Below are positions 8,192 through 20,335 of a stretch of 42,056 bases of DNA, in pieces (the first letter of the stretch is position 1; each line of letters opens with the position of its first letter). The DNA is from Bdellovibrionales bacterium. Lineage in GTDB: Bacteria > Bdellovibrionota > UBA1018 > CAIMNF01. The stretch is from assembly GCA_018969905.1 (NCBI GenBank), contig JAGWXK010000011.1, positions 1 to 42,056 on the forward strand, given 5' to 3'. Below the pieces are notes generated by a model that saw only the letters and a program-made list of their open reading frames with translations, ran no database searches and was not told where the DNA came from. The translations under genes were made by a program, and so were the position numbers.

Positions 8192-9007
8192 GGAATGCAG
8201 AAGGGTTTTGTACTGGGGTGCAGGATATCGTTCTGAATTGAGAATCTCCGCGATCCTTAGATTTCCTTCATTGAGGATGGAGGAGTGGTTTCGGTTTTGT
8301 GCTGCCACTTTGAATTGAATCACCGTGCCCATCGGATTAAATTCGACAATTTCTCCGTTTACGGGAGGTTCCTGCAGGGCGCCTTCCACGGTTTCAAGCG
8401 TGGCTCGGATTTTTTCAATCGCGTCCTTGGAATCCACTGAATGGTCGAGTTGGATCCGGAAGGTCGCCATCCGGTATTCATTGCTGCTGTAATTCAGAAT
8501 GTTTTCACTAAAGAGCTTGTTATTTCCGACAAAGTATCTAAGGTTGTCGCCGTTGTCGATGATGGTGGCAAAGAGGCCGATCTCCCGGACCGTTCCTGTT
8601 ACTCCTGCCGCACTGACGGTATCCCCGACCTTGAACGGACGGAAAAGGATCAGGAAAACCCCTGCTGCAAAATTCGAAAGCAGTCCGGACCATGCAACAC
8701 CGATGGCGACACCTGCAGCTGCAAGAATCGCAGAAAACGAGGTCGTCTCGAAACCGAAAATCCCAAGAATCAGGATCACAGCCAGAGCCTTGAGGGCGAG
8801 TCCCACGGAGTTTTTTGCATAGGTAACCAGCGTCGGGTCCACCTGCTTTCTCACCAGGGTACGGATCAACAGTCCCTTTATGGCCCGGATCAAAAGGTCC
8901 GCAAAAAACCAAAGTAGAAATGCACCGATTACTTTTAGAAAGAAGGGGAGCAGGTATTTCTTGAAAAGAATCTCGATTTGCAGGGGATCCATTAACGAAG
9001 AGATCAT
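8168..9007 (-). CDS. mscS: Small-conductance mechanosensitive channel (MscS family)
   Basis: 279 residues, close to the length of E. coli MscS. Three hydrophobic helices lie near residues 16-40, 66-85 and 90-120; the third is the glycine/alanine-rich pore helix (AAAGVAIGVAWSGLLSNFAAG). It is followed by the family signature FLILFRPFKVGDTV and the beta domain with VTGTVREIGLFATII and NNKLFSENILNYS. It releases solutes from the cytoplasm under hypo-osmotic shock. The ATG overlaps the dapF stop (ATGA), and a GAAGGTG ribosome binding site lies five bases upstream. It is the last gene of a long operon, and its 3' end overlaps the convergent phosphatase gene. Confidence 0.95.
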   Translation of the reverse strand: MISSLMDPLQIEILFKKYLLPFFLKVIGAFLLWFFADLLIRAIKGLLIRTLVRKQVDPTLVTYAKNSVGLALKALAVILILGIFGFETTSFSAILAAAGVAIGVAWSGLLSNFAAGVFLILFRPFKVGDTVSAAGVTGTVREIGLFATIIDNGDNLRYFVGNNKLFSENILNYSSNEYRMATFRIQLDHSVDSKDAIEKIRATLETVEGALQEPPVNGEIVEFNPMGTVIQFKVAAQNRNHSSILNEGNLRIAEILNSERYPAPQYKTLLHSSTGRSEA

Positions 9008-9792
9008 ATTTCACCTTCAAAGGTTTTTTCCACCGGGCCCGAAAGCCAGATGTTTTTAAAAGAGGAGTCGATCGATGGGGTAAAGCGGATTCTGAGTTCA
9101 CCGCCCTGACAGTGAACCACCGTTTGCAACTCCTCATCCGGCTTCATGGATCCTGAGTCCCTGGCCACTACCATGGCTGTTGCAATTGCTCCGGTTCCGC
9201 AGGAAAGGGTTTCGTCTTCTACGCCTCGCTCGTAGGTTCGCAAAAAAATCCTGTCAGATTGTATCTCAAAGAAGTTGACATTGATTCCAGCAGGCATGAA
9301 GAGGGGGGAGTTTCGCAGTGCGCGACCCTCTTTTACCACCTCGTACTGGAGAAGATTTCCTACACTGATCACCAGGTGTGGAGATCCGGTGTCGAGTGTG
9401 GGTCCGACTGGAGTTTCGGTGATTCGGAACACGTCGGTCATCTTCAGTTCGATTCCTTGTGTCGAGTTGTTGGCCTCATGTGGACCGTCGATGGCAAGAA
9501 AACGGTAGTGTTCCTGTCCTGGGCCGAGATCTTGTACGAACTGGATGAGTGCCCGACCCCCATTGCCACACATGCTGCACTCACCTCCATCGGAGTTGAA
9601 GTTTTTCATTGCAAAGTCAAATCCGTTTGAGTCTTCTAGCAAAATCAACCCGTCCGCACCGATTCCATATTTCCGGTGGCAGAGGCGGGCAATTTCAGCT
9701 CTCGCCAGTCGCAGAGCTCCGTTGCGATTGTCGATCAGGATGAAATCGTTTCCTGCAGCTTGATATTTTGAGAATAGGATTTTTGGTTTCAT
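9004..9792 (-). CDS. dapF: Diaminopimelate epimerase
   Basis: 262 residues. It interconverts LL- and meso-diaminopimelate for lysine and peptidoglycan synthesis. The two catalytic cysteines are in ECSMCGNGGR (Cys75) and ETLSCGTGA (Cys198), both in their classic context; the N-terminal KYQAAGNDF motif is also present. The length is normal for the family. It lies six bases after the acidic hypothetical gene and four bases overlap with mscS, so it is a member of the secA operon. No strong Shine-Dalgarno sequence is visible before the ATG, which fits translation coupled to the upstream gene. Confidence 0.97.
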   Translation of the reverse strand: MKPKILFSKYQAAGNDFILIDNRNGALRLARAEIARLCHRKYGIGADGLILLEDSNGFDFAMKNFNSDGGECSMCGNGGRALIQFVQDLGPGQEHYRFLAIDGPHEANNSTQGIELKMTDVFRITETPVGPTLDTGSPHLVISVGNLLQYEVVKEGRALRNSPLFMPAGINVNFFEIQSDRIFLRTYERGVEDETLSCGTGAIATAMVVARDSGSMKPDEELQTVVHCQGGELRIRFTPSIDSSFKNIWLSGPVEKTFEGEI

Positions 9793-9798
9793 GGAGGA

Positions 9799-10908
9799 TC
9801 AAATTCTTTTCAGTAGGCTTGCACTCATCTCGATCTGGTATTGGGAGGGAAGGCGAAGCGGGGTGATCTTGTGACTGAGGTGGGTGAGTGCATTTGCGCC
9901 CTTAAGTTTCGCCCGCTTACGAAGCGCTTCAGTCATTCGATCCAATAACTCCTGAAAAAGGTCTGATTGTTCCACCTCAAGGATTTCCGCTCTGAGAAAC
10001 TGAACCATTCGGATCGAGTCGAGCACACGATATTCCTCTGCCTTGACTTCTCCCGAAGGAAGGATCGGAACCTCAAGAGGCTTTTGAGTCTGTCTCACCT
10101 CAAAATGGTAGGATTTGGAATTGCCATCATCGGCAATCAAAGAGGCTTCCTCTGACTTTTTCAAGATAAAGGACAGTCCTGAGTCTCTGAGGTCCTGGAT
10201 CAATTTAATTCCGGAAAACTCACTGACTCTTGGCATCAATACGCGACGGCTTTTGATCTGGAAATCCAGTTCGCTTGAGGTGATTCCGATCGAGTTTTCT
10301 GTGAGAAACAATAGAAGTTTATCCCTTGAATAGGGGTCAAAATCCCCGGAAATCATGAGATGAAACTCATTTCTCGTTCCCGGATCGAAAACAGCTTCTT
10401 TCTTGGACTCTGCGTAGGTCTTCAGGTCATCGAGAACCGGTTTGGGCGGGACAGGTGGTTCTGAAAAAACCGCGACAGGAGCTGCATCGAAAGTTTCAGG
10501 GGCCTCTGTCATTTCCTTCAGAAACAGGGGCTCTCCGCTCAAGGACGCATCGAAAGGCGGTGTCTCATCCACGCTTGAAAATGGATCCGCAGAAAGAGGG
10601 GGTTCGGTGGATTCAGGAAAGGAGGGAGTATCGCCTGGTGTATCGGTGGTAAGATTTTGAAATGGATCTGACGGATCGGGCTGCAGGGAGAGTTCTGGCT
10701 CCACCTGCTCCTCGACAACCGGGTGATCCATCATTCCGATCTGATCAAGCGAGGCAAAGTCATCGATTTGCTCGATCGGTTTAATTTCATTGAACTCAAG
10801 CGAATCCGCCCCCTCTGGCGCGTTCGGATCCTTCACCGGATCTGCTTGGGGCAGATCCATGATTCCGGTCAGGTCCTTTTTGGGAGGGGCGTTTTCATCC
10901 TGACCCAT
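9799..10908 (-). CDS. Acidic Pro-rich protein with C-terminal YbjQ-like domain, in secA operon
   Basis: 369 residues, not recognised as a named family. Residues 1-160 are acidic and rich in Pro, Asp, Glu and Ser, with no predicted fold and repeated DPF/PFD motifs, so likely disordered. Residues about 175-270 look like a small alpha/beta domain (EFHLMISGDFDPYSRDKLLLFL). The C-terminus from about 290 contains KLKGANALTHLSHKITP and a final IEMSASLLKRI strand, resembling the YbjQ layout. There is no signal peptide or membrane segment, so it should be cytoplasmic. It starts three bases after secA and ends six bases before dapF. It may be an adaptor in export or envelope control; that is context-based inference. 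Confidence 0.75.
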   Translation of the reverse strand: MGQDENAPPKKDLTGIMDLPQADPVKDPNAPEGADSLEFNEIKPIEQIDDFASLDQIGMMDHPVVEEQVEPELSLQPDPSDPFQNLTTDTPGDTPSFPESTEPPLSADPFSSVDETPPFDASLSGEPLFLKEMTEAPETFDAAPVAVFSEPPVPPKPVLDDLKTYAESKKEAVFDPGTRNEFHLMISGDFDPYSRDKLLLFLTENSIGITSSELDFQIKSRRVLMPRVSEFSGIKLIQDLRDSGLSFILKKSEEASLIADDGNSKSYHFEVRQTQKPLEVPILPSGEVKAEEYRVLDSIRMVQFLRAEILEVEQSDLFQELLDRMTEALRKRAKLKGANALTHLSHKITPLRLPSQYQIEMSASLLKRI

Positions 10909-10911
10909 GAC

Positions 10912-13638
10912 TCAGAGGTGTGCTCCGTGGCACTTTTTGAACTTCTTGCCGCTCTGACAAGGGCATTCATCATTTCTGCCAATTTTGGTCAGATCAATGC
11001 CCACTGGCAGTGGCTTCATTCCGGAGAGCGCCTCTCTCGCAGAGGGGAGCTTTTGTGGCATGGAGCCCGCTTGAACAGGCGCTTCCTGGATTGCTTCCCC
11101 TTCGAGATCTTCCGAGAGTTCCTCCGGTGCGTTTGCTGAAATCTGGACAGCGAACATCTTCCGAACCACATCTCCCGTGATCTGGGCCATCATCATTTCA
11201 AAGAAACGGAACCCCTGTTTCTTGTATTCTACCAGTGGGTCCTTTTGTCCGTAGCCCTGCAGCCCGATTCCATCCCGAAGATGATCCATGGCAAGAAGGT
11301 GATCCTTCCAGAGGTGGTCGATGGTTCCAAGAAGAACCATTTTTTCAACCTGGCGGATCATCTCAGGTGAGTATTGTTTCTCTTTTGCGCCGTAGGCTTT
11401 CTCGGAGATGTCGGTCAGAATCTTTTTCAATCCTTCACCGGTGAGAGGAACAATATCACGTTCCGTCAGGTTCGCATGAGTCTGGAAGGTGACCGCAATT
11501 GCTTCATTGAGTTCCTTCAAATTCAAGCTGCTTGAACCATCCACCTTGCGGATCTTCCCGCCTGGAAAAAAATCTTCGCAAATGGCATTGATGATTTCTT
11601 CCACCATGGAAAAGACCATTCCCCGGAGGTCCTGTTGACTCAGAACCTCACGTCGCCATGCATAGACAACTTTGCGCTGTTGATTCATGACATCGTCATA
11701 CTCGAGCAGGTGTTTCCGGATGTCGTAGTTGTGGCCTTCGACTTTTTTCTGAGCACCAGCGATCGATTTGGTGATCCAGACATGCTCGATCGGAGCATCG
11801 TCTTCCATGAAACGTTTGATATTCACGCCGCCAAAAATGCGCATCAAGTCGTCATCCAAGGAAAGATAGAATTTCGATTTCCCAGGATCTCCCTGACGCC
11901 CGGCCCGGCCTCTCAGCTGATTGTCGATCCGGCGGGATTCATGGCGTTCCGTACCGATGATGTAGAGACCTCCGGCGGACTTCACGGCCTCGCGCTCGGT
12001 TTCAACGGATTGGGCCCAGTGTTTCGCATTTTCCTCAAGGCGCCTGTGCCAGTCGGCTTTTTCCTCATCGCTTGCATCGGGAGCGAGGGTGCCTGTGGCC
12101 TGCTTTGCAAGGAACTCAGCGTTTCCTCCCAGAAGAATGTCGGTTCCGCGTCCCGCCATGTTGGTGGAGATGGTCACGGATCCGCGTCGGCCCGCTTGAG
12201 CCACAATGTCAGCCTCGCGCTCATGTTGTTTTGCGTTCAACACATTGTGACGGATGCCGGAGGTCTTCAGTAGTTTGGAGAGCTGCTCGGACTTGTCGAC
12301 CGAGATGGTTCCCACCAGAACCGGCTGGCCTTTTTCGTTGGCGTTCTTGATTTCATCCACGATCGCCTTGAGTTTGGAACCTTCGGATTTGTAAATGGTG
12401 TCAGGCTCATCCTTCCGGATGTTGGTCCGGTTGGTCGGAATGATGGTCACATCCAGATTGTAGATTTGCTTGAATTCGGTTGCTTCTGTGTCGGCAGTTC
12501 CGGTCATGCCGGAGAGTTTCTTGTACATCCGGAAGTAATTCTGGAAGGTGATCGTGGCAAGCGTTTGGTTTTCGCTTTCAATGGTCACTCCTTCTTTCGC
12601 CTCAACTGCCTGGTGAAGACCGTCGCTCCAGCGTCGGCCCGGCATGAGTCGTCCGGTGAATTCGTCCACGATGCAGACTTCGCCGTCTTTGACTACGTAA
12701 TCGACATCCCGCTTGAAAAGAACGTGAGCCCGAAGGGCCTGATTCACATGATGCAGGAGTTCGATGTTGGCCGGATCGTAGAGGTTCTTGATTCCAAGGC
12801 GCTCTTCCATTTTATCGACGCCGGACTCCGAAAGTGCGGCGGTCTTGGATTTTTCATCCACAGTGTAATCGGTGTCCTTGATCAGACCCCCGTTTGCCCT
12901 GATCTGTCGGTCGATCACATAGTAAAGCTCGGTTGAATCTTCGGAAGGACCAGAGATAATGAGAGGGGTTCTTGCCTCGTCAATCAGAATCGAATCCACT
13001 TCGTCGATGATCGCATAATTGAGTTCGCGCTGAACATAGTCTTCAAGCCTGAACTTCATGTTGTCGCGGAGGTAATCGAAGCCGAATTCATTGTTTGTGC
13101 CGTAGGTGATGTCGCAGCCATAATTCTGCTGACGCTGGCGATCATTCAGTCCATGAACAATGATGCCTGTCGATAGTCCCAAAAATCCATACACACGGCC
13201 CATCCACTCGCTGTCGCGCCGGGCAAGATAATCGTTTACCGTGATGACATGAACGCCTTTGCCCTCGAGTGCATTGGTGTAGGAGGGAAGGGTGGCAACA
13301 AGAGTTTTTCCTTCTCCCGTTTTCATTTCCGCAATCCGGCCCCGATGAAGAGTGATCCCTCCGATCATCTGCACGTCGTAGTGCCGCTGGCCGATCACCC
13401 GCCACGCGGCTTCCCGAACGGTCGCGAAAGCTTCGGGAAGAATGGAGTTGAGCTTTTCGCCTCGCGCAAGTCTCTCTTTGAATTTTACGGTTTGCGCCTT
13501 CAGGTCGTCATTCGTGAACGCTTTGATTTTTGGTTCGAGCGCATTGATTTGGCGCAGGATCGGGTCAATGCTTTTCAGTTCTCGATCATTCTGTGTGCCG
13601 AAAATCTTTTTTCCAATGGTACTCAGTTGCTGGATCAT
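10912..13638 (-). CDS. secA: Protein translocase ATPase SecA
   Basis: 908 residues, full length. It drives Sec-dependent export of preproteins through SecYEG at the inner membrane. Walker A is MKTGEGKT (105-112), Walker B is [14 protein letters not shown] (212 on), and the helicase-like motif [14 protein letters not shown] and [11 protein letters not shown] are present. The C-terminus keeps the zinc-binding SecB/lipid-interaction motif, with Cys892, Cys894, Cys903 and His904. GGAG lies seven bases before the ATG at 13638. It is central in a six-gene operon downstream of a LytM-type peptidase, an arrangement that joins export to cell-wall remodelling. Confidence 0.98.
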   Translation of the reverse strand: MIQQLSTIGKKIFGTQNDRELKSIDPILRQINALEPKIKAFTNDDLKAQTVKFKERLARGEKLNSILPEAFATVREAAWRVIGQRHYDVQMIGGITLHRGRIAEMKTGEGKTLVATLPSYTNALEGKGVHVITVNDYLARRDSEWMGRVYGFLGLSTGIIVHGLNDRQRQQNYGCDITYGTNNEFGFDYLRDNMKFRLEDYVQRELNYAIIDEVDSILIDEARTPLIISGPSEDSTELYYVIDRQIRANGGLIKDTDYTVDEKSKTAALSESGVDKMEERLGIKNLYDPANIELLHHVNQALRAHVLFKRDVDYVVKDGEVCIVDEFTGRLMPGRRWSDGLHQAVEAKEGVTIESENQTLATITFQNYFRMYKKLSGMTGTADTEATEFKQIYNLDVTIIPTNRTNIRKDEPDTIYKSEGSKLKAIVDEIKNANEKGQPVLVGTISVDKSEQLSKLLKTSGIRHNVLNAKQHEREADIVAQAGRRGSVTISTNMAGRGTDILLGGNAEFLAKQATGTLAPDASDEEKADWHRRLEENAKHWAQSVETEREAVKSAGGLYIIGTERHESRRIDNQLRGRAGRQGDPGKSKFYLSLDDDLMRIFGGVNIKRFMEDDAPIEHVWITKSIAGAQKKVEGHNYDIRKHLLEYDDVMNQQRKVVYAWRREVLSQQDLRGMVFSMVEEIINAICEDFFPGGKIRKVDGSSSLNLKELNEAIAVTFQTHANLTERDIVPLTGEGLKKILTDISEKAYGAKEKQYSPEMIRQVEKMVLLGTIDHLWKDHLLAMDHLRDGIGLQGYGQKDPLVEYKKQGFRFFEMMMAQITGDVVRKMFAVQISANAPEELSEDLEGEAIQEAPVQAGSMPQKLPSAREALSGMKPLPVGIDLTKIGRNDECPCQSGKKFKKCHGAHL

Positions 13639-13666
13639 GGAGTTTCTCCGTTTCTTATCTCTTTCA

Positions 13667-14590
13667 CTAATTCTCTAAAATATAGGCCAATGGGTCGACC
13701 GGAATGCCTTGCACCCGAACTTCGTAATGCAAATGGGATCCTGTGGACTGTCCCGAATTTCCCATGAGCGCAATGGTTTGACCGCGCTTGACCTTCTGAC
13801 CGGCTTTCACCAGGATTCTTGAAGTGTGACCGTACCAGGTCTCGAGACCATATCCATGGTCAAGAATCACAATCTGTCCATATCCTGATTTTCGGCCTGC
13901 ATACAGTACTGTCGCAAGGGCGGGGGAGCGGATCGGGGTTCCGACCACATTGGCAACGTCGACGCCTTCGTGCATTTTTTCAACCCCGTCGCCAAGGGGG
14001 GAGAGGCGCACGCCAAACCCATTCGTAAAGTAACCTTCCGCAGGTTTTTTCGTGGGAAGGGCATTCAAAAAAGACTTTTGGTCTGAAAGCAGCTCATAAA
14101 GGTCATGCAGGTTTTGTTCAAGTGTGAGGGACTTCAGACTCAGCCGTTCGAAATTTTGATCTTCTTTGCGGGGCAAGGTTTGCTCAATCGGAGTCTCGAG
14201 CTGCTTTGATGCAAACGAGAGATTTGCTGCTGCGTTAGGGGGAGGGAGCTCTATGTGCTGGGACAGTTGGTCCTGATCCATCAGGTTGGTGATCATTTTC
14301 AGGCGGGCCGAAAAATTCTCGATCCGGTCCAGACTCGCTTCTAGCGCTTCCATCCGGTTTTGATACAACTGCACATTTTGTCTGAGTCTCCTGTTTTCGG
14401 ATTGGAGCTCACGGTTTTCATAAACCTGATTTGCGACAAAGCGATAATCCAGGAAAAGAGTGAATGCGATCAAAACGAGCACCGGAAGAATCACCATCGC
14501 CGCCCGAAGCAGCCATGCTGGAATGTGAATCTGCCGGGCCCTGGAGGAATTCTCCGGAATGATCATGATGGTGTAGAAGCGGTTTGCCAT
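13667..14590 (-). CDS. M23 (LytM-type) peptidoglycan endopeptidase, membrane-anchored
   Basis: 307 residues. A single transmembrane helix (about 28-48) follows a basic N-terminus; residues about 55-105 are a coiled coil ([15 protein letters not shown]). The C-terminal LytM domain (about 190-305) has all zinc and catalytic residues: His207 and Asp211 in MHEGVDVA, His255 in WYGHTS, and His286/His288 in SHLHYEV. The layout matches MepM/NlpD-type proteins that cleave peptide cross-links in the periplasm. It sits five bases after the PP2C gene and 28 bases before secA on the same strand. Confidence 0.93.
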   Translation of the reverse strand: MANRFYTIMIIPENSSRARQIHIPAWLLRAAMVILPVLVLIAFTLFLDYRFVANQVYENRELQSENRRLRQNVQLYQNRMEALEASLDRIENFSARLKMITNLMDQDQLSQHIELPPPNAAANLSFASKQLETPIEQTLPRKEDQNFERLSLKSLTLEQNLHDLYELLSDQKSFLNALPTKKPAEGYFTNGFGVRLSPLGDGVEKMHEGVDVANVVGTPIRSPALATVLYAGRKSGYGQIVILDHGYGLETWYGHTSRILVKAGQKVKRGQTIALMGNSGQSTGSHLHYEVRVQGIPVDPLAYILEN

Positions 14591-14595
14591 GAGGA

Positions 14596-15357
14596 TCAGA
14601 CCCCCTGCGCTTTGACTAGAAGGACGGTCACGTTGTCGTCACCTCCGTTTGAGTTTGCCGCATGGACGAGTCTTTCCGCTGCATCAAGAAGAGGAAGGGA
14701 TCGTTTCTCCCCGTCCATCAGAATCTCATGCATGACGTGATCCTCGACAGGACCGCTCAGACCATCCGAGCACAGAAGAAAACCATCTCCAGGACGGACT
14801 TCAATCTTGAAGATTTCGCCTCGAACATTGGGCTCATACCCTACAGAACGCGTGATCACGTTTTTCATGTCATCGGACTTCAATTGTTCGCGAGTGATCA
14901 GACCTGCACGTAGTTTTTCCTGCACAAGGGAATGATCCTTGCTGATCTGCCAGATTCCATCTTCATTCCAGAGGTATGCCCGGCTGTCTCCCACCTGGAG
15001 TATGGTGGCTTCGTGATCCGAGATCTTCAGGATGGTGGCAGTGGTCCCCATTCCCTCGAGTTGGGGCTCTTTCGAAGCTCTTTCATATATGGCCTGGTTT
15101 GCGATTTGGATGGATTGCTGCAAGATCAGAGAGTCAGACGAATCGCTTTTGTCTGTTGAGGCTCTCACATGTTCCGCCACTTTCTCGACACAAAGCTGAC
15201 TTGCGATCTCACCACCCTGATGACCGCCCATTCCGTCCGCAACCATGAAGAGTCCCAGATCTGGTTCTGCGAGGCCGGTGTCCTGGTTTTGTTTTCGTTT
15301 CAAACCAATGTCTGAAAGCAAGGCGCAGCTCAATTGAAGGGTGGTCGTTGGATTCAT
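14596..15357 (-). CDS. PP2C-type Ser/Thr protein phosphatase (Stp/PrpC)
   Basis: 253 residues from the ATG at 15357; an in-frame TTG at 15381 would add eight residues. Metal-binding motifs are complete: QNQD (Asp26), VADGMGGHQGG (Asp41), LLCSDGLSGPVEDH and NGGDDNVTVLLV. It should remove phosphate from Ser/Thr residues placed by kinases such as the one at 2619. It is the first gene of the operon leading to secA and is divergent from prkA, so a phosphatase and a kinase share one promoter region. The length and the GGHQGGE loop place it with the small bacterial Stp1 family rather than SpoIIE. Confidence 0.95.
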   Translation of the reverse strand: MNPTTTLQLSCALLSDIGLKRKQNQDTGLAEPDLGLFMVADGMGGHQGGEIASQLCVEKVAEHVRASTDKSDSSDSLILQQSIQIANQAIYERASKEPQLEGMGTTATILKISDHEATILQVGDSRAYLWNEDGIWQISKDHSLVQEKLRAGLITREQLKSDDMKNVITRSVGYEPNVRGEIFKIEVRPGDGFLLCSDGLSGPVEDHVMHEILMDGEKRSLPLLDAAERLVHAANSNGGDDNVTVLLVKAQGV

Positions 15358-15508
15358 GATGCTTAGGTGTATTGTGTCCAAAAAGACTTGGAATGTCCAC
15401 GATTTCTGCCAGAAAATCCCAAGGGATTTGGTAAAAAAACCTTACTTGTGGAGTGAAGAAATCAGGATTGGAAAACCCCTTCCTCTTGCGCGCCGCAGCA
15501 GGGAGCTC

Positions 15509-15536
15509 TTGAGTTAAATTAAATTGGTTTTATGGA
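15509..15536 (+). promoter_or_regulatory. Candidate promoter for the prkA operon
   Basis: In the 263-base divergent region between the PP2C gene and prkA, a TTGAGT box at 15509-15514 and a TATGGA box at 15531-15536 are separated by 16 bases in an AT-rich patch. The predicted start would be near 15543, giving a leader of about 80 bases. The match is moderate and read by eye. The rest of the region up to 15508 shows no further clear signal. Confidence 0.3.
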
Positions 15537-15538
15537 AT

Positions 15539-15562
15539 AAAACGCGCCGCAAGGGGCGTTTT
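15539..15562 (+). other. Hairpin with GCAA tetraloop in the prkA leader
   Basis: The arms AAAACGC (15539-15545) and GCGTTTT (15556-15562) pair, and inside them CC (15547-15548) pairs with GG (15553-15554) after one G-G mismatch, closing a GCAA loop of the stable GNRA class. Thymines follow the GC-rich part, so it could act as a terminator/attenuator, or as a protective stem at the 5' end of the prkA transcript. It lies immediately downstream of the candidate -10 box. Confidence 0.4.
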
Positions 15563-15620
15563 CCTTAGACGCTCGCAAAGTCGGTCGATACACTAATAGG
15601 GAGAAGAGGGCCTCCAAAAC

Positions 15621-17693
15621 ATGACTCAATCCGCACAAGAGTGGTCGAAATATTTGAATCAAATTCAATCCAAAGAAGAATTCCAGAGCTTGAACTGGGA
15701 AGGGAATTTCTTTGAATATCTTGAAATGGTGAAGAAAGATCCGTTGATCGCGAGAAACGCGTTTCAGCGGATGTACGACATGGTTCTCACCTGGGGAACC
15801 GAGAACTACGTCGAGTACAAAAAAGAAATCACCCGGTACAAGTTCTTTGATGATCCGATTGACCAAGGAAAAGACGCTGTTTTCGGTCTTGATGTCCAGC
15901 TGATGAAGCTTGTGAATTTTTTCAAGTCCGCAGCCTATGGGTACGGAACTGAGAAGCGAGTTCTTCTCCTTCATGGTCCCGTGGGCTCGGCGAAGTCCAC
16001 CATTGCTCGGCTCTTGAAAAAGGGAATCGAGCAATATTCCAAAACTGAAGCGGGTGCGCTTTATTCTTTCAAGTGGATTGATCCGACAGGAAAAGGCGAA
16101 CCTCTTTTTGGTGGCGCAACCGAGATGATGTCTCCCATGCATGAGGATCCTCTGAAGCTCATCCCGGAGGAAATGCGAGCGAAGGTTCTTTCTGAGGTGA
16201 ATCTAAACGCGAAGGGTGATTACAAGGTTGCCATCAAGGGCGATATGGACCCGGCCTCACGTTTTGTCATGCGGGAGCTCTTGAAACGGTATCACGGGGA
16301 CTGGACCCAGGTTATTGCCAATCACGTTCGGGTGGTCCGGATCGCGCTGTCTGAAAAAGACAGGCTTGGAATCGGCACTTTTCAGCCAAAAGACGAGAAA
16401 AACCAGGATTCCACCGAGCTTACCGGAGACATCAATTACCGGAAGATCGCGGAATACGGCTCGGATTCCGATCCGCGTGCCTTCAATTTTGATGGTGAAT
16501 TCTGTGTTGCCAATCGGGGCGTGATCGAGTTTATCGAGGTGCTCAAGCTTGATGTCGCGTTCTTGTACGACCTTCTCACTGCATCCCAGGAACATAAAAT
16601 TAAGCCCAAGAAGTTTGCCCAGACCGACATTGATGAGGTGATTATCGGTCACACCAACGAGCCTGAATTTAGAAAGCTCCAGAACAACGAGTTCATGGAA
16701 GCGCTTCGGGATCGGACAGTAAAGATCGATGTTCCGTACATCACGAAGCTCAAGCACGAAGTCAAGATTTACGAAAAGGACTTCAATTCCCAGAAAATCC
16801 GCGGAAAAAGTATTGCGCCACATACGATCGAGGTGGCTGCAATGTGGGCGATCCTGACCCGCCTTGAGCATCCGAAAAAAGCGAACATTTCGCTCATGCA
16901 AAAGCTCAAGCTCTATGACGGAAAAACTCTCTCCGGGTTTTCTGAGGAAAACGTCAAGGAGCTTAGGAAAGAGGCGATACGCGAGGGTCTCGACGGGGTT
17001 TCCCCCCGATACGTCCAGGACAAGATTTCAAACGCGATCGTGAAGAGTGAGATTCCCTGCGTGAATCCGTTCATGATCCTGAATGAACTTGAAAGTGGGC
17101 TGAAGAACCATGCGCTCATCGCAAGTGAAGAGCGCAGACGCGAGTACCGGGATCTGATCGGACTTGTGAAGCAGGAGTACGAGGACATCGTGAAGAACGA
17201 GGTTCAGCGCGCGATATCTGCAGACGAAGATGCGATTGCCAAGCTTTGCGGCAACTACATTGATAACGTAAAGGCCTACACTCAGCGTGAAAAAATCCGG
17301 AACAAATACACCGGGATGGATGAGGAGTGCGATGAGCGTTTGATGCGTTCGATCGAGGAAAAGATCGACATTCCTGAGAGCCGCAAGGATGATTTTAGGC
17401 GTGAGATCATGAACTACATCGGAGCGCTTGCGATCGAGGGGCGTACCTTTGATTACAAAACAAATGAGCGGCTCCACAAGGCTCTTGAGCTGAAGCTGTT
17501 TGAGGACCAGAAGGACACGATCAAACTGACCAGTCTTGTGTCCAACGTGGTGGACCGCGCAACCCAGGAAAAAATCGATGTCGTGAAATCAAGGCTCATC
17601 AAATACTTCGGCTATGACGAAATCTCTGCGACCGATGTGCTGAACTTTGTTGCGAGCATTTTTGCCCGCGGCGATGTGAAGAAGCGGGAGTAG
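15621..17693 (+). CDS. prkA: PrkA-family AAA+ serine protein kinase (YeaG)
   Basis: 690 residues, somewhat longer than E. coli YeaG and Bacillus PrkA. The N-terminal AAA+ core has Walker [10 protein letters not shown] at 119-127, preceded by the family signature RMYDMV and [15 protein letters not shown]. The C-terminal region holds the kinase-like part described for PrkA. In other bacteria PrkA/YeaG acts in starvation, stress or sporulation-like responses together with the next two genes. The genes are co-directional with five bases to yeaH. No start alternative is needed; the ATG at 15621 gives the usual N-terminus. Confidence 0.95.
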   Translation: MTQSAQEWSKYLNQIQSKEEFQSLNWEGNFFEYLEMVKKDPLIARNAFQRMYDMVLTWGTENYVEYKKEITRYKFFDDPIDQGKDAVFGLDVQLMKLVNFFKSAAYGYGTEKRVLLLHGPVGSAKSTIARLLKKGIEQYSKTEAGALYSFKWIDPTGKGEPLFGGATEMMSPMHEDPLKLIPEEMRAKVLSEVNLNAKGDYKVAIKGDMDPASRFVMRELLKRYHGDWTQVIANHVRVVRIALSEKDRLGIGTFQPKDEKNQDSTELTGDINYRKIAEYGSDSDPRAFNFDGEFCVANRGVIEFIEVLKLDVAFLYDLLTASQEHKIKPKKFAQTDIDEVIIGHTNEPEFRKLQNNEFMEALRDRTVKIDVPYITKLKHEVKIYEKDFNSQKIRGKSIAPHTIEVAAMWAILTRLEHPKKANISLMQKLKLYDGKTLSGFSEENVKELRKEAIREGLDGVSPRYVQDKISNAIVKSEIPCVNPFMILNELESGLKNHALIASEERRREYRDLIGLVKQEYEDIVKNEVQRAISADEDAIAKLCGNYIDNVKAYTQREKIRNKYTGMDEECDERLMRSIEEKIDIPESRKDDFRREIMNYIGALAIEGRTFDYKTNERLHKALELKLFEDQKDTIKLTSLVSNVVDRATQEKIDVVKSRLIKYFGYDEISATDVLNFVASIFARGDVKKRE

Positions 17694-17698
17694 AAAGA

Positions 17699-18817
17699 AT
17701 GATTGATGGCGCACGCCGGGATCATGCACGCTTCCGTCAAATTGTACGAGGGAAGATCAAGCAGGACCTGAAGAAGTACATCACTCACTCGGAAATGTTC
17801 GGTCGCAAAGGCAAGGACACGGTTACCATTCCCATGCCTCAAATCGACATTCCAAGGTTTCGCTATGGTTCCAATCAGGGCGGGGTGGGGCAAGGGGATG
17901 GAAATCCCGGTGATCCAGTGCCCGGTCAGGGAGATCCGAATCAAGAGGGTGAGGGTGGCAAGAAGGCTGGGCAAGACAGCGGGCAGCATGATCTTGAGGT
18001 TGAGTTTACGCTTGAGGAGTTGGCGGAAATTCTGGGGGAGCAGCTTCAGCTTCCGAAGATCGAGCCACGAGGCCAGAAAAACCTGAAATCCAAGGTCGAC
18101 AAGTATACGGCCATCGCATCCCAAGGGCCTAATTCTCTTCGGCACTTCAAAAGAACCTTTAAGGAGGCATTGAAACGCCAGATTGCCTCCGGGATCTATG
18201 ATCCGGAGAATCCGGTGATTGTTCCCATCAAAAAAGACATGCGTTTTCGCTCCTGGAAATCGGATGTGAAGCATGAGAACTCAGCCGTAATCATCTATAT
18301 GATGGACGTTTCGGGCTCGATGGGGGATGAGCAAAAAGAGATTGTCCGTACTGAAGCATTTTGGATTAACACGTGGCTTAAATCCCAGTACAAGGGCGTT
18401 GAAACCCGTTACATCATTCACGATGCAACGGCAAAAGAGGTAGATGAAGACACTTTCTTTCGGACCCGTGAGAGCGGTGGAACCTTGATCAGTTCTGCCT
18501 ACAAGATTTGTGAGCAGATCATCAACAAGGATTATCCGCCTGGAGATTGGAACATTTACCCGTTTCATTTTTCGGACGGAGACAACTGGTCTACTGAAGA
18601 TACGAAGCTTTGCATTGATTTGATGAAGAACTCATTGCTTCCGAAGGTGAATGCGTTTTGCTACGGACAGGTGGATTCGCGCTATGGATCGGGTCAGTTT
18701 TACAAGGACCTGATCGAAGTGTTTGGAAACGACGATGACTCGGTAATCCTTTCGCGGATTGAAAACAAAGACGGGATTTTGCAGTCCATCAAGGATTTTT
18801 TAGGGAAGGGTCGATAA
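17699..18817 (+). CDS. yeaH: DUF444 protein YeaH/YhbH with VWA-like domain
   Basis: 372 residues. After an N-terminal helix and [17 protein letters not shown] comes a Gly/Gln/Pro-rich linker (about 57-98), normal for the family. The C-terminal half is a von Willebrand A-like fold with a MIDAS metal site MDVSGSMGD (Asp203, Ser205, Ser207), and [11 protein letters not shown] as the second metal-site segment. GGAG lies eight bases before the ATG at 17699. It is the fixed partner of PrkA and SpoVR in many phyla; its biochemical role is still not established. It is one base from spoVR. Confidence 0.95.
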   Translation: MIDGARRDHARFRQIVRGKIKQDLKKYITHSEMFGRKGKDTVTIPMPQIDIPRFRYGSNQGGVGQGDGNPGDPVPGQGDPNQEGEGGKKAGQDSGQHDLEVEFTLEELAEILGEQLQLPKIEPRGQKNLKSKVDKYTAIASQGPNSLRHFKRTFKEALKRQIASGIYDPENPVIVPIKKDMRFRSWKSDVKHENSAVIIYMMDVSGSMGDEQKEIVRTEAFWINTWLKSQYKGVETRYIIHDATAKEVDEDTFFRTRESGGTLISSAYKICEQIINKDYPPGDWNIYPFHFSDGDNWSTEDTKLCIDLMKNSLLPKVNAFCYGQVDSRYGSGQFYKDLIEVFGNDDDSVILSRIENKDGILQSIKDFLGKGR

Positions 18818-18818
18818 G

Positions 18819-20309
<1,491 letters not shown>

Positions 20310-20335
20310 CCTGCCGCGGAATTGGCCCACCCAGT

